DNA from: Pleurocapsa sp. CCALA 161 | GTDB lineage: Bacteria; Cyanobacteriota; Cyanobacteriia; Cyanobacteriales; Xenococcaceae | Length of the DNA stretch: 41,994 nucleotides | Assembly: GCF_003003995.1 (NCBI RefSeq) | Contig: NZ_PVWF01000039.1 | Location: 1 to 41,994 of the forward strand | Direction: 5' to 3' | In this document: piece by piece, positions 1 to 9,347 of the stretch | How positions within the stretch are numbered: position 1 is the first letter of the stretch | Layout of the letters: each line of letters opens with the position of its first letter | Made by a program: the position numbers and the translations under genes | The notes under the pieces: generated by a model | Database searches by the model: none | Told to the model about the DNA's origin: nothing | What the model saw: only the letters and a program-made list of their open reading frames with translations

Positions 1-77
1 TAGGTAGTAGGTAGTAGGTAGTAGGTAGTAGGTAGTAGGTAGTAGGTAGTAGGTAGTAGGTAGTAGGTAGTAGGTAG
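1..77. repeat. Heptanucleotide tandem repeat (TAGGTAG)x11
   Basis: Eleven uninterrupted, identical copies of TAGGTAG fill the first 77 bases and stop 17 bases before the stop codon of the pyrF-pyrE gene. The array begins at the window edge, so its true length is unknown. Short tandem repeats with 7-bp units are a known feature of cyanobacterial intergenic DNA. The perfect identity of the copies suggests recent slippage. No coding role is visible. Confidence 0.97.
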
Positions 78-94
78 TAATTACGTAACATTAG

Positions 95-1534
95 TTAATG
101 ATTCTCTTTAAAAGAATTATATTGTTCTTGATTGATTCTGCCCGCCTCATAGAGAGTATCGGTAATTTCGGAAATACTCAGCACAGAATGAGCGCGATAG
201 CCGTTGTCTTTTAATCTGTCTTTTACTCCTCCTTCGTGGTCGATAAATACTACAATATCCTCGATCTTTAAACCCGCAGATTTGAGTTTTTCTGCCCCCT
301 CCATGACGCTTTTGCCGCTAATCAAAATGTCGTCAATCACTACCACCTTTTCGCCTGGGTGAAAATTACCCTCAATTAAACGCCTAGTACCGTGTGCCTT
401 AACTTCCTTGCGGGGAAAAATCATTGGACGTTGGAGATTTAAAGCTAATCCTGTCGCCGTGGGTAAGGCACCATAGGGAATGCCGGCAATGCGATCAAAC
501 TCCAGCTGCTTGACGATATCACCATAAGCATCCAGCACCTGATTAAACAGATGAGGATTAGAAATAATTTTGCGCAGATCGATATAGTAAGAAAAAGTTG
601 CTCCCGATGCTTGAACATACTCGCCAAACAATAAACAGCCAATATCAAATAGTTCGAGTATTAGGGATTGATAGGGGTGAAAAGAGAGTAAGCAGACATC
701 AGGAGTCCAAAGATCGCAACTGGCAGCCTGAGAGGTTTTTGCTACACGATAAGTATTGAGCTTGTGATTAAGGTTAGCTACTTCTGTCGCCAGATTATTA
801 CTAGCCAAAAAGTCTTGGGGAATAGGAATCAATAATCCTTCTCCCATACTGTTTAGACCAATATTGATTAACGATTCTAAATTATTTTTCTTACTCCACA
901 GACTACGTAGCAAGATTGTTCTTTCAGGAGCGATCGCTCTAATTTTACCTAATACTTCAGTGTTAGTTGTCCCTACTTCTAAATATAGCTGTTCGGGAGT
1001 TGCCCAAGATTGTGCTTCTTGGACTACCTGGAGATAAAATGGCTGCTCAAAACTAGGATATCTTTGTAAAGTCTCCGCCTGGGGATTTGACGTATGGGCG
1101 AGAATAAATACTGCTTTGTCGGTATAAACCAAAAAAGGTGCTGCATGATCTTGTCCTGCAAAGGGAGTCAGAGTAACAGCATCAACCTGCCACTGTTCAA
1201 AAATTGCTTTGGCAAAGACAGTGCTGGTATTAAGATCGCTGTGTTTAGCATCCAAAATTACGGGAATCGACTGGGGAATTCCTGCCAAAACTCGTTCTAA
1301 TAGTTGCAAACCTGCTATGCCCAATGCTTCATAGAAACCAAGAGTTGGCTTGTAGGCACAAACGCGATCGCTCGTTGATTCAATCACCCATAATAACCAA
1401 GTTTCCAAATCTTCAAGTAGATCCTGACTCTGAGGATACTTTGATGGCATCATTTCGGGATTTGGATCGAGTCCGACGATCAACAGGCTGTTGTTGGTGG
1501 CGATCGCTTGATTAAGTTTTGCCGTAAAATTCAT
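95..1534 (-). CDS. pyrFE: Bifunctional orotidine 5'-phosphate decarboxylase / orotate phosphoribosyltransferase
   Basis: Fused enzyme for the last two steps of UMP synthesis. The C-terminal half attaches orotate to PRPP and the N-terminal half decarboxylates OMP. From the chosen start (479 aa) the decarboxylase signature LDAKHSDLNT lies near residue 95 with D95, K97 and D100. The transferase half carries the PRPP-binding loop VVVIDDILISGKS near residues 397-409. The domain order PyrF-PyrE is opposite to animal UMP synthase. The frame is open up to 1594, but that start would overlap the upstream cupin gene. The ATG at 1534 (protein beginning MNFTAKLNQ) sits 7 bp after the cupin stop and is preferred. 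It is probably co-transcribed with the cupin and epimerase genes. Confidence 0.95.
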   Translation of the reverse strand: MNFTAKLNQAIATNNSLLIVGLDPNPEMMPSKYPQSQDLLEDLETWLLWVIESTSDRVCAYKPTLGFYEALGIAGLQLLERVLAGIPQSIPVILDAKHSDLNTSTVFAKAIFEQWQVDAVTLTPFAGQDHAAPFLVYTDKAVFILAHTSNPQAETLQRYPSFEQPFYLQVVQEAQSWATPEQLYLEVGTTNTEVLGKIRAIAPERTILLRSLWSKKNNLESLINIGLNSMGEGLLIPIPQDFLASNNLATEVANLNHKLNTYRVAKTSQAASCDLWTPDVCLLSFHPYQSLILELFDIGCLLFGEYVQASGATFSYYIDLRKIISNPHLFNQVLDAYGDIVKQLEFDRIAGIPYGALPTATGLALNLQRPMIFPRKEVKAHGTRRLIEGNFHPGEKVVVIDDILISGKSVMEGAEKLKSAGLKIEDIVVFIDHEGGVKDRLKDNGYRAHSVLSISEITDTLYEAGRINQEQYNSFKENH

Positions 1535-1541
1535 GATGGCA

Positions 1542-1865
1542 TTAAAAGAAGACTGTAAGCCAAATACAAGGAGGTTCAGTACTGGTATACTCAACTCGAT
1601 GTTTTAGGTGGGCAGGAATTAAGAGATAATCCCCTGTAGTTAGCTTAATACGAGAATTATCCTCATAGCTCAACTCTCCTGACCCCTGAAGCACAATCAA
1701 CCATTCATTTTGCTCTTGATCGTACCATTCCCCTGCTGGTGTTATTTGCCCTGTAGAAATGATGCGTTTGATGGAAATCTGGTCATTAGACCACAAAGTC
1801 TCGAATAATTCCTTTGCTGGCAATTGAGCGCAAAACTTAAAAATGTTTTCTATTTCATTGTTCAT
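1542..1865 (-). CDS. Small cupin-domain protein
   Basis: A 107-aa single-domain cupin. The segment EWLIVLQGSGELSYED followed by LTTGDYLLIPAHLKHRVEY matches the two conserved cupin motifs. The first motif has little of the usual metal-binding histidine set, while H-K-H is kept in the second, so metal binding is uncertain. The ATG at 1865 is preferred over a TTG three codons upstream (1874). The gene lies 39 bp after the epimerase stop and 7 bp before pyrFE, so the three look like one transcription unit. The substrate is unknown. Related short cupins are sometimes labelled as isomerases or carboxylases without proof. Confidence 0.85.
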   Translation of the reverse strand: MNNEIENIFKFCAQLPAKELFETLWSNDQISIKRIISTGQITPAGEWYDQEQNEWLIVLQGSGELSYEDNSRIKLTTGDYLLIPAHLKHRVEYTSTEPPCIWLTVFF

Positions 1866-1904
1866 GTTTGCCAAATTTAGCTGATGTAATTGTACGTAAT
1901 TAAT

Positions 1905-2882
1905 TCATCTAGACAGATAATTTTTAAACCACTGTACAGCCTTGTTTAAAGCTAAATCGAGATCAGACTGGGGTAATCCTAATTCTCGAACAGCTTTGCT
2001 AGCATCGTAAAACATTTTTTGTTGCGACATGCGCACCCCGTCTATAGCAACTGTTGGCTGTTTGCCTAGTTTAGTCAGGAGATTCTCTCCTAACCAAGCA
2101 ACGCTGTAGGGAATCCAATAGGGAATGGTAGATTTTGGTGCAGGTAAACCTGTAATTTGCTCTAATTTACCGAGTAATTGTTTAAAAGTCAGATTTTGAT
2201 TGCCTAAGATATAGCGATCGCCTGTTTTACCTTTGGTTAAAGCCAAAATATGCCCCTGGGCTACATCCTGCACATCAATTAGATTTAGTCCTGTATCAAG
2301 GTAAAAAGGCATTTTACCTTGCAGAAAACGCACAATAATCTCTCCTGTGGGGGTAGGTTTGAGATCGAATGCACCAATAGGAGTACTAGGATTGACGATT
2401 ACCAGATCTTGTCCTTGCTGTACTGCCTTAACCGCCTCTTGTTCAGCGTAGTATTTAGATTTTTTATAGTTGCCAATTAATTGATCTACAGGACTTTGAT
2501 AAGTCTCATCCGCAACACCATCTTGCTTAACCCCAATGGCAGCAACGGAACTAGTATAGACAGTGCGTTCAATCCCTGCTTGACGGGCGCATTTTAGTAT
2601 ATTGCGCGTACCTAAAACATTACTGCGGTAGAGTAAATCGCGATCGCTTTGCCAGAGGGAATATTGCGCGGCGACATGAAACAATACCTGACAGCCAGAC
2701 ATTAGCTGAGGTAAATCGCTGCTATTTAAATCTCCTCTAACAATTTCGATCTCTAGAGACTTGAGATTATCTAGGCAACTGTGATTACGAACTAAAGCCC
2801 TAACCTCGTATCCCTGCTGTAGCAATAGCCTAATTAAATTTGCCCCAACAAAACCCGTCCCACCAGTCACAAAACATTTCAT
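1905..2882 (-). CDS. hpnA: NAD-dependent epimerase/dehydratase, HpnA-like (hopanoid-associated sugar epimerase)
   Basis: Extended short-chain dehydrogenase of 325 aa. The Rossmann motif GGTGFVG is at residues 7-13 and the catalytic YxxxK is Y139-K143 (YKKSK), preceded by the active-site serine stretch YTSSVAAIG. The pattern GDL, FHVAA and NPSTPIG with a dihydroflavonol-reductase-like middle resembles the HpnA family linked with hopanoid side-chain sugars. That assignment is by family resemblance, and no other hopanoid gene is in the window. It lies 47 bp downstream of mnmG, separated by a short palindrome, and 39 bp upstream of the cupin gene. Confidence 0.85.
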   Translation of the reverse strand: MKCFVTGGTGFVGANLIRLLLQQGYEVRALVRNHSCLDNLKSLEIEIVRGDLNSSDLPQLMSGCQVLFHVAAQYSLWQSDRDLLYRSNVLGTRNILKCARQAGIERTVYTSSVAAIGVKQDGVADETYQSPVDQLIGNYKKSKYYAEQEAVKAVQQGQDLVIVNPSTPIGAFDLKPTPTGEIIVRFLQGKMPFYLDTGLNLIDVQDVAQGHILALTKGKTGDRYILGNQNLTFKQLLGKLEQITGLPAPKSTIPYWIPYSVAWLGENLLTKLGKQPTVAIDGVRMSQQKMFYDASKAVRELGLPQSDLDLALNKAVQWFKNYLSR

Positions 2883-2887
2883 TTACG

Positions 2888-2907
2888 GTAGGGGCGAACG
2901 CCCTTAC
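2888..2907. repeat. Short GC-rich palindrome between mnmG and hpnA
   Basis: Arms GTAGGGGCG and CGCCCTTAC around AA form a 9-bp hairpin with one G-T wobble. It stands out from AT-rich surroundings and looks like one of the small dispersed palindromes common between cyanobacterial genes. It could also act as a weak RNA hairpin between the two genes. Confidence 0.7.
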
Positions 2908-2929
2908 AAATATTTTCCATCCACACCAC

Positions 2930-4843
2930 TTAATTCACCATCGCTTTTTGTTTTTGAGATTTAATTTCTAGGTAAACCAACAAAGCATTCACGTCCGCAG
3001 GGTTGACCCCACCAATACGGCTAGCTTGACCAATGGTTAGGGGTTTAACTTGATTTAGTTTTTCTCTAGCTTCCATCCGCAGAGTTTCTACCGTGAGGTA
3101 GTCCAAATCTTGAGGCAGTCTAAGCTTAGTATGTTTTGCCATTTGATCGATCTGTAGCTGCTGGCGTTTAATATAGCCAGAATATTTAATATCGATTTCC
3201 GCCCCTTCTGTCTCGGCGATATTTAGTTCCGCATTATCTAGACCATGTTTTTGCAAATCGGCATAATGAAACTTAGGACGACGCAGCAATTCGGATAAAC
3301 TGATTGAACCTTTAATCTTTTGTTGAGTTTCTTGGGCGATCGCAATTCCCACTGCTTCCTGTTCTTTAATTCGAGTTTCCTTCAGTCTTGATTTTTCAGC
3401 AGCAATTTTCTCTTGCTTATTCAGATAAAGCTGCCATCGGCGATCGTCAATTAGACCGATTTCTCGGCCCAAAGGAGTCAAACGGCGATCGGCATTATCT
3501 GAACGCAGTATCAGGCGATATTCTGAACGACTAGTCAACATCCGATAGGGTTCGCGTAAGTCTTTAGTACAGAGATCGTCAATTAAAGTCCCCAGGTAAC
3601 TTTGTTCCCGAGAGAAAATCACTTCAGGTTCACCTTTAACAAACTTGACTGCATTAATTCCCGCGACTAAACCTTGTCCCGCAGCTTCCTCATAACCAGT
3701 AGTGCCATTGATCTGTCCCGCGCTATATAATCCCTCAACTTTTTTGGTCATCAGGGTAGGGTAACATTGGGTTGCTGGGATAAAGTCATACTCAACAGCA
3801 TAAGCAGGACGTAGCATAACGCAGTTTTCTAAACCAGGCAACGTCCTCAGCATTGCTAGCTGTAAGTTTTCTGGTAATCCCGTAGAAAACCCTTGAATAT
3901 AAAGTTCAGGAATTTCTCTTCCTTCTGGTTCGATAAAGATCTGATGACTTTCTTTATCGGCAAAACGGACAATTTTATCTTCAATACTCGGACAGTAACG
4001 AGGCCCTTTAGCATCTACCCAACCACCATATACAGGCGACAGATGAAGGTTATCGCGAATAATTTTATGAGTTTCGGCAGTAGTACGAGTCAGATAGCAG
4101 TTCATTTGCTCTCTTTCGACCCAGGCTGCTGGGTCAAAGCTAAACCAACGTATCTCTTCATCAGGTGGCTGGGGAGTCATTTTGCTGTAGTCTACCGATC
4201 GCTTATCCACCCTAGCAGGAGTACCTGTTTTTAGTCTGCCTGTCTCGAAACCTAGCCGATTGAGAGTCTCTGTCAACCCCGTAACGGCAAATTCGCCCGA
4301 TCGCCCTGCATCCATCGATTTATTCCCAACCCAAATCTTACCTCCCAAGAAAGTACCTGTGGTCAGAATTACCGCCTTAGCTGCAAAACAGCTCCCAAAG
4401 TAGGTTTCAATGCCTAGCACTTCATCATTTTTACCCAGAATTAGATCCGTTACCATTCCCTCGCGGATACTCAAATTCTCCTGATTTTCCACAATCTGCT
4501 TCATCACCGCAGCATATTCTCGCTTATCGGTTTGCGCCCGTAATGCCCACACCGCTGGACCACGGGAAGCATTTAGTACTCGTTTCTGTAGATAGGTGCG
4601 ATCGCTTACCTTGCCAATCTCTCCCCCCAAAGCATCAATCTCATGGGTCAACTGAGACTTAGCAGGACCTCCCACCGCAGGGTTACAGGGTTGCCAAGCA
4701 ATCCGATCTAAGTTGAGGGTTAACATCAAGGTACGACAGCCTAATCTAGCTGCTGCTAAAGCTGCCTCACAGCCAGAATGCCCACCGCCGACCACAATAA
4801 TATCGAAAGCGTCTTGAAAATCTACAGTCTGAGATACGGTCAT
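2930..4843 (-). CDS. mnmG: tRNA uridine-5-carboxymethylaminomethyl modification enzyme MnmG (GidA)
   Basis: FAD-dependent enzyme that with MnmE installs the cmnm5 group at wobble U34 of certain tRNAs. At 637 aa it has the normal family length. The FAD-binding motif [10 protein letters not shown] is at residues 19-28. Family signatures [25 protein letters not shown] and the [17 protein letters not shown]-contact segment are present, as is the C-terminal helical MnmE/tRNA-binding part with GYIKRQ. The ATG at 4843 gives the expected N-terminus. It is part of the minus-strand run, and the upstream gap of 118 bp to the ArsC-like gene may hold its promoter. Confidence 0.97.
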   Translation of the reverse strand: MTVSQTVDFQDAFDIIVVGGGHSGCEAALAAARLGCRTLMLTLNLDRIAWQPCNPAVGGPAKSQLTHEIDALGGEIGKVSDRTYLQKRVLNASRGPAVWALRAQTDKREYAAVMKQIVENQENLSIREGMVTDLILGKNDEVLGIETYFGSCFAAKAVILTTGTFLGGKIWVGNKSMDAGRSGEFAVTGLTETLNRLGFETGRLKTGTPARVDKRSVDYSKMTPQPPDEEIRWFSFDPAAWVEREQMNCYLTRTTAETHKIIRDNLHLSPVYGGWVDAKGPRYCPSIEDKIVRFADKESHQIFIEPEGREIPELYIQGFSTGLPENLQLAMLRTLPGLENCVMLRPAYAVEYDFIPATQCYPTLMTKKVEGLYSAGQINGTTGYEEAAGQGLVAGINAVKFVKGEPEVIFSREQSYLGTLIDDLCTKDLREPYRMLTSRSEYRLILRSDNADRRLTPLGREIGLIDDRRWQLYLNKQEKIAAEKSRLKETRIKEQEAVGIAIAQETQQKIKGSISLSELLRRPKFHYADLQKHGLDNAELNIAETEGAEIDIKYSGYIKRQQLQIDQMAKHTKLRLPQDLDYLTVETLRMEAREKLNQVKPLTIGQASRIGGVNPADVNALLVYLEIKSQKQKAMVN

Positions 4844-4961
4844 ATTAATTAACGATTGAAACAGAAAAGCTAACAGCTGAAAGCTAGTAAATTTGAATGA
4901 GGCTAATTCACATCAGGCGTATTAATTGTAACGTAAGAATTCAGGTGGCAATTTAAGGTAA

Positions 4962-5324
4962 TTATTTTCCGTCAATTAATGTTTCTTTTAATTCTGCTGG
5001 GGAGGCTTTGAAGCCAACTAATACCGCCTGATCATTTTTGGTTAATAAAGGTCGTTTGAGCAGCATCGCATCTTGGGCAAAAGCATCAATCCACTGCTGA
5101 TCGCTAAAAGTGTTTCGTGCTTCGCCTAAAGCGCGATAAGATTTACCTGAAGTATTCCGTATTGCCTTACTACCTAATGCTTTCACCCAACTGGCAATCG
5201 TTTTTTGATGGGGAGGATGATCTTTGGTATTAATAAATTCATATTCAAGATTATTGTCCTGTAGCCAGGCGATCGCTTTTTTGCAAGTCCCACAGTTGGG
5301 TATGCCATAAACCTTAATAGCCAT
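4962..5324 (-). CDS. ArsC/Spx/MgsR-family thioredoxin-fold protein
   Basis: A 120-aa member of the ArsC-like family. It begins with a beta strand and the CxxC pair C11-C14 (GIPNCGTCKKA), like Spx and YffB, rather than the single active cysteine typical of ArsC arsenate reductases. The later segment RNTSGKSYRALG and the motif LLKRPLLT are typical of the family. It may be a redox enzyme or an RNA-polymerase-binding regulator. The sequence does not decide between these, and no ars genes are nearby, so arsenate reduction is not favoured. Confidence 0.88.
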   Translation of the reverse strand: MAIKVYGIPNCGTCKKAIAWLQDNNLEYEFINTKDHPPHQKTIASWVKALGSKAIRNTSGKSYRALGEARNTFSDQQWIDAFAQDAMLLKRPLLTKNDQAVLVGFKASPAELKETLIDGK

Positions 5325-5502
5325 AATAAGTAATAAAATTTTTGTTAGATAGAGTTAATCTTAAAATAATCGATGAATTCGTTGCTTTTCCTGATTTTTG
5401 CCTAATTATCTCATATGATCAGGTTGATGAGGATTTGTTTTCGGGAGTTATTTTAAGTATTGTTGTTAACTCTATTACTCAAAAGAGTAGGGTTAAAATG
5501 AA

Positions 5503-6483
5503 CTACTTTCTGGCAAATGATGTAATTAAAGGAGCATTAGATCTTGGCAGTTGATTGAGAGCTTCTACAGCTGTCGGTTGGGAACAAACATGAGCATCAA
5601 TGAATAAACCAATTGCTTCGGCAATCAAATCCCGTAGTTGTGTTTCTGGTTGAGTGGGTGGAAAGTCCAGAAATAACTGACCCGCTGTCGAATCCAAAGG
5701 ATAGCAAGCAGAGTAATGGTTTGCACCTTCGAGCAGGAGTAGATAGCTATCATTTCTGCCACCCGCTATTGCTTCATGAAAAGTACGTAGAATTGGAGTT
5801 GTAGCTTGTTCCCAAGTTACTCCATAGCGATGACTGCTATTGGCAATAACTCCATCACAAGTTCCACCAATTAATAGCAATGGTAAAGAATCAGGCAGAG
5901 GTAAGATTGTCCCTGCTGGATAGCCTAGCTGAGTTCCTGCTGCCGTATGGGCAGCATAGGCAAAAGCAGCAGCAACTTCGGGAAAAAATTGTGAATTAGC
6001 ACTTTCAATTGCAACTCTACCGCCAGCAGAATGTCCGCCTAAAACGATCTGGTTTAAGTCGAGTAAGCCTGCCAAGACTCCTTCAGCCTGTAGACGTTTT
6101 AACGCCATCAGCAGTGTTGGTAAAGCAGATGCTGTTGCCCCTTTTCCGTACATGCTTGGAGCTAACATGTTGATGTCAACACCTGGGGTGAGAGCCACCA
6201 TCCCTGGAAAATTTTCGGCAACCCAGGAAAACGTAACAACTACGAGTCCACGCTCTACCAATTTCATAGCAAGCCATTGATACAATTCACCACCACAGTT
6301 AACACCGTTAAAAAAGATGACGACCTTAAATGGAGACTGTTGAGAATCAGCAGGAACAATACCTATTGGTGCTTCGTTACTGCCTGCTGCTTGACCTGGG
6401 TAAAAAACCTTCAGATGAATGGTGTCATATGGAGAAGATGCATTTTCAACTTTAACAGCTTGGAAAAATGAGCGCACATTCAT
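5503..6483 (-). CDS. Chlorophyllase-like alpha/beta hydrolase
   Basis: A 326-aa alpha/beta hydrolase. The nucleophile elbow is GHSAGG with Ser152, close to the GHSxGG of plant chlorophyllases and dienelactone-hydrolase-like enzymes. An oxyanion-type strand IFFNGVNCGG lies near residues 56-65 and a likely acid/base His is in EGANHYSAC. There is no signal peptide, so it should be cytosolic. Chlorophyllase activity is only a family-level guess. Many cyanobacterial relatives act as general esterases or are uncharacterised. It is spaced 112 bp from proB and 178 bp from the ArsC-like gene, so probably separately transcribed. Confidence 0.85.
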   Translation of the reverse strand: MNVRSFFQAVKVENASSPYDTIHLKVFYPGQAAGSNEAPIGIVPADSQQSPFKVVIFFNGVNCGGELYQWLAMKLVERGLVVVTFSWVAENFPGMVALTPGVDINMLAPSMYGKGATASALPTLLMALKRLQAEGVLAGLLDLNQIVLGGHSAGGRVAIESANSQFFPEVAAAFAYAAHTAAGTQLGYPAGTILPLPDSLPLLLIGGTCDGVIANSSHRYGVTWEQATTPILRTFHEAIAGGRNDSYLLLLEGANHYSACYPLDSTAGQLFLDFPPTQPETQLRDLIAEAIGLFIDAHVCSQPTAVEALNQLPRSNAPLITSFARK

Positions 6484-6595
6484 AGTAGAAAATTTTTGTC
6501 AAAATTATGTTGATTATATTGATTTGATGCCAATTTTTGGCGCGATCGCTTATCACTTGTATATTAAAGCTCAACTATAATTTAAGGGATTCAAA

Positions 6596-7732
6596 CTACT
6601 CTTTGCTTGACTCTTTAATATTTTCTGTCATCACCAAATTATTACGATGCACTACGGTATCTACGTTGTCGTAACCTAAAATTTCGGCAATCTTGGTTGA
6701 ATGATGACCTTTAATTTGTTCAATTTCACTATTGTTATAGTTCACCAAACCTCGACCTAATTCCATGCCGTCTTGGTTACATAGCTGCACTGCATCGGTA
6801 GCCGAAAATTCTCCTTCAACCGCCACAATTCCCGCAGGAAGCAATGATTTGCCCTTACTAGTAATGGCTTTGACTGCACCACTGTCTAAATACAGCTTAC
6901 CCATTGGAATCAAGCCATAGCTAATCCAGCGTTTGCGCGCATTATCAGTCTGGGGTTGGGGTTCAAATTGAGTTCCTAAATCTTTGCCCTGCAAAATATC
7001 TAAAATATTTTGTGGTCGTTTTCCTTGAGTAATCACGGTTCTAACTCCTGTGCTAGTGGCAATTCTTGCTGCTGCGAGTTTGGTCGCCATCCCCCCTGTA
7101 CCCCACTGTGAACCGCTAGCTCCTGCCTCAACCTGAAGTTGATTAAACTCATTACTACTCACCAGTTTAATTGGTTGAGCATGGGCAACAGTTTTAGGAT
7201 CGGCAGAATACATACGATCTACATCAGTTAACAGAAATAGCCAGTCTGCTTGAACTAAGCTCGCAACTAGGGCTGAAAGGGTATCATTATCACCAAATCT
7301 CAATTCATCTACTGCCACGGTATCGTTTTCGTTGACGATGGGAATCACCCCTAAGTCTAGTAGTTCTCTAAAAGTATTAGAGACATTAACATAGGTATTA
7401 CGTTCAACTAGTTCCCGTCGGGTTAATAAAACCTGAGCGATCGCCTGTTGTAAATTACTGAATAGATCGTCGTAAATTCGCATCAAACGTCCCTGTCCTA
7501 CTGCTGCTACAGCCTGTTTTAAAGCCATTTTGCGAGGTCTTTCCAGCAAGTTTAGTCTAGCGCAGCCTATACCCACTGCACCAGAGGAAACTAAGATTAC
7601 CCTGTATCCCTGAGAGCGTAAATGACTTAGCGTTTCTACCAAAGAAGCAATAGTAGCGATCGCAATTTGCCCTGTCGACTGCGTCAGACTAGAAGTGCCA
7701 ATTTTAACTACTATAGTTTGGAAGTTGCTCAT
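6596..7732 (-). CDS. proB: Glutamate 5-kinase
   Basis: Catalyses the first step of proline synthesis, ATP-dependent phosphorylation of glutamate to gamma-glutamyl phosphate. The 378-aa protein has an amino-acid kinase domain (about residues 1-260) with [18 protein letters not shown] and [21 protein letters not shown], then a PUA domain (about 275-355). This is the usual long form subject to proline feedback in known homologues. The ATG at 7732 gives a standard N-terminus. No proA is adjacent. Confidence 0.96.
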   Translation of the reverse strand: MSNFQTIVVKIGTSSLTQSTGQIAIATIASLVETLSHLRSQGYRVILVSSGAVGIGCARLNLLERPRKMALKQAVAAVGQGRLMRIYDDLFSNLQQAIAQVLLTRRELVERNTYVNVSNTFRELLDLGVIPIVNENDTVAVDELRFGDNDTLSALVASLVQADWLFLLTDVDRMYSADPKTVAHAQPIKLVSSNEFNQLQVEAGASGSQWGTGGMATKLAAARIATSTGVRTVITQGKRPQNILDILQGKDLGTQFEPQPQTDNARKRWISYGLIPMGKLYLDSGAVKAITSKGKSLLPAGIVAVEGEFSATDAVQLCNQDGMELGRGLVNYNNSEIEQIKGHHSTKIAEILGYDNVDTVVHRNNLVMTENIKESSKE

Positions 7733-7885
7733 TAACTAAATGTTATTTACTCCAGACAAAATCAGGGTTTGCTATGCTTGATCTGCATTAACTCAATTCT
7801 TAAGCTACATCTGAAGCGTTATTGGTAATTTATGCTACCAGTATGAATCAGAAAATTAAATAATCTAAAACTAGATTAAAGTCTT

Positions 7886-9181
7886 TTGGACTATTTTTTT
7901 GAGAAATTTATTGATTGTGAGAGTAGCGATCCCGTGACCGATCTTAAGCCAGAATCGAATCAATCTTTGGTTAAAACAATACTGGAAAAGGGACTAAAGG
8001 CAGCACAGCAGCAAAATTGGCTAGAAGTTAGCAATCAGCTAAAGCAATTACCGCAAACTCAATCTGACCATGATAGTAATCAATTTCTGGTGAATTCAGC
8101 AGATTGGCAGACAGTCTTCGATGTTGCTTTAGAAATGTTGATTAAAGCAGATTTTCTGCATAAATGGGAGATTACTAAGCTTTTTCCTCTCTTAGGAGAC
8201 AAAATAATTATTCCTCTCAGTGCTTTAGCTTTAGATGAAACAATAGAAGCAGAAGTGCGCTGGTTTATCTGCCAAATTCTGGGAAATTTTGCCGAACAGT
8301 CGGTTGTTTTAACTCTGGTACAGCTACTTCAGCAATCTACCGATAATGAATTAATTACCATCGCTGGCAAAACTTTAATTAAGATTGGCGATCGCGCTAT
8401 TGATGCTTTAGTAGAGCTATTATCTCAGCCAAAATATCGTCTCTTGGCAACTAAGGCTTTATCTTACATTCGCACTACCTCGACGATTACCCCCTTGTTA
8501 GCTATCACCACCTACGAGGATGCCGAATTGCGCGCCATTGCCATTAATGCTTTAGGTAGCTTCCACGATCGCCGTGTAGCACCTATATTGATTACAGCCT
8601 TACAAGATCCAGCCAGCACGGTTAGAAAAGAAGCAGCGATCGCCTTGGGTTTTCGTCCCGATCTTTGCCAAGAAGCAAATTTAGTCGAACATCTGCAACC
8701 TTTACTTTATGATTTGAACATAGAAGTTTGTAGCCAAGCAGCCATTTCTTTGGGCAGAATGCAGCAGCCAGCGGCGAATGCTGTTCTATTTAAAGTTTTA
8801 CAAGCCAATACTACGCCAATCAGTCTTAAGCTGAATCTAGTCAAAGCTTTAGGGTGGAGTCAACTTAGTTCGGGCATCGTTTATTTAGAACAGGCTTTAG
8901 ATAACTCCAACAATTTAGTTAGGCAAGAAATTATTCTTGTTTTGGGACGAATAAGTACACCAGAACTAAAACATCAATCAGTTCAAATACTAATCAACTT
9001 GTGGCAACTGCGACAATCATTACCAGTATCCAGTAGACAAACTCTTGCCACCTCTTTAGGGGAATTGCGCGATCGCTCTGCACAAAAAGTTTTAGAACAA
9101 CTTACCCAAGATAGCGATCGCAAAGTTCAACTTCACGCTATTTCCGCCTTAAAGAAGCTAGCAGTGAGTAGTGAGCAATAA
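7886..9181 (+). CDS. HEAT-repeat protein
   Basis: A 431-aa protein made almost wholly of paired helices. At least seven HEAT-type units can be traced, with recurrent patterns such as AINALGSFHDRRVAPILITAL, EAAIALG and QAAISLGRM. Such repeats bind proteins. In cyanobacteria they occur in phycobilin lyases and in many uncharacterised scaffold proteins, and nothing here shows which. The frame has no upstream ATG, and an in-frame TAA lies at 7877. A TTG at 7886 is therefore the most likely start, with a GTG about 17 codons later as an alternative. The stop overlaps a segment rich in GTGAG/GTAGTGAG that resembles dispersed repeats. It converges on ndhB. Confidence 0.8.
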   Translation: MDYFFEKFIDCESSDPVTDLKPESNQSLVKTILEKGLKAAQQQNWLEVSNQLKQLPQTQSDHDSNQFLVNSADWQTVFDVALEMLIKADFLHKWEITKLFPLLGDKIIIPLSALALDETIEAEVRWFICQILGNFAEQSVVLTLVQLLQQSTDNELITIAGKTLIKIGDRAIDALVELLSQPKYRLLATKALSYIRTTSTITPLLAITTYEDAELRAIAINALGSFHDRRVAPILITALQDPASTVRKEAAIALGFRPDLCQEANLVEHLQPLLYDLNIEVCSQAAISLGRMQQPAANAVLFKVLQANTTPISLKLNLVKALGWSQLSSGIVYLEQALDNSNNLVRQEIILVLGRISTPELKHQSVQILINLWQLRQSLPVSSRQTLATSLGELRDRSAQKVLEQLTQDSDRKVQLHAISALKKLAVSSEQ

Positions 9182-9185
9182 ACCA

Positions 9186-9208
9186 AGAAAAAGCTCGCGA
9201 TCGCGAGC
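9186..9208 (-). terminator. Rho-independent terminator, probably for ndhB
   Basis: Read on the minus strand, the perfect palindrome GCTCGCGATCGCGAGC (9193-9208, stem GCTCGC with GATC loop and a HIP1 core) is followed by TTTTTCTT. This is a classical terminator shape, about 140 bp beyond the ndhB stop and just after the end of the convergent HEAT gene. On the plus strand there is no T tract. Confidence 0.75.
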
Positions 9209-9347
9209 CTGAATCGATTGATTAGCTTAATTTTCTCCAAAAATTTAAACCTAGCTAGTAGATAAAGGCTTAAGTAAAGACACCATTTTGTTAACCTGAA
9301 ACCCTGATTATATCTAACTTGCTACTTGCTATTTAAGCAAAGCGGTA

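Noticed and set aside
1535-1594. N-terminal extension of PyrFE to 1594
   Set aside because: It would overlap the cupin gene by 53 bp and adds a non-conserved stretch, whereas the ATG at 1534 fits the family start.
5342-5554. 70-codon plus-strand frame from TTG between the ArsC-like and hydrolase genes
   Set aside because: It overlaps the 3' end of the hydrolase gene, has no ribosome site, and its translation resembles nothing known. Chance is more likely.
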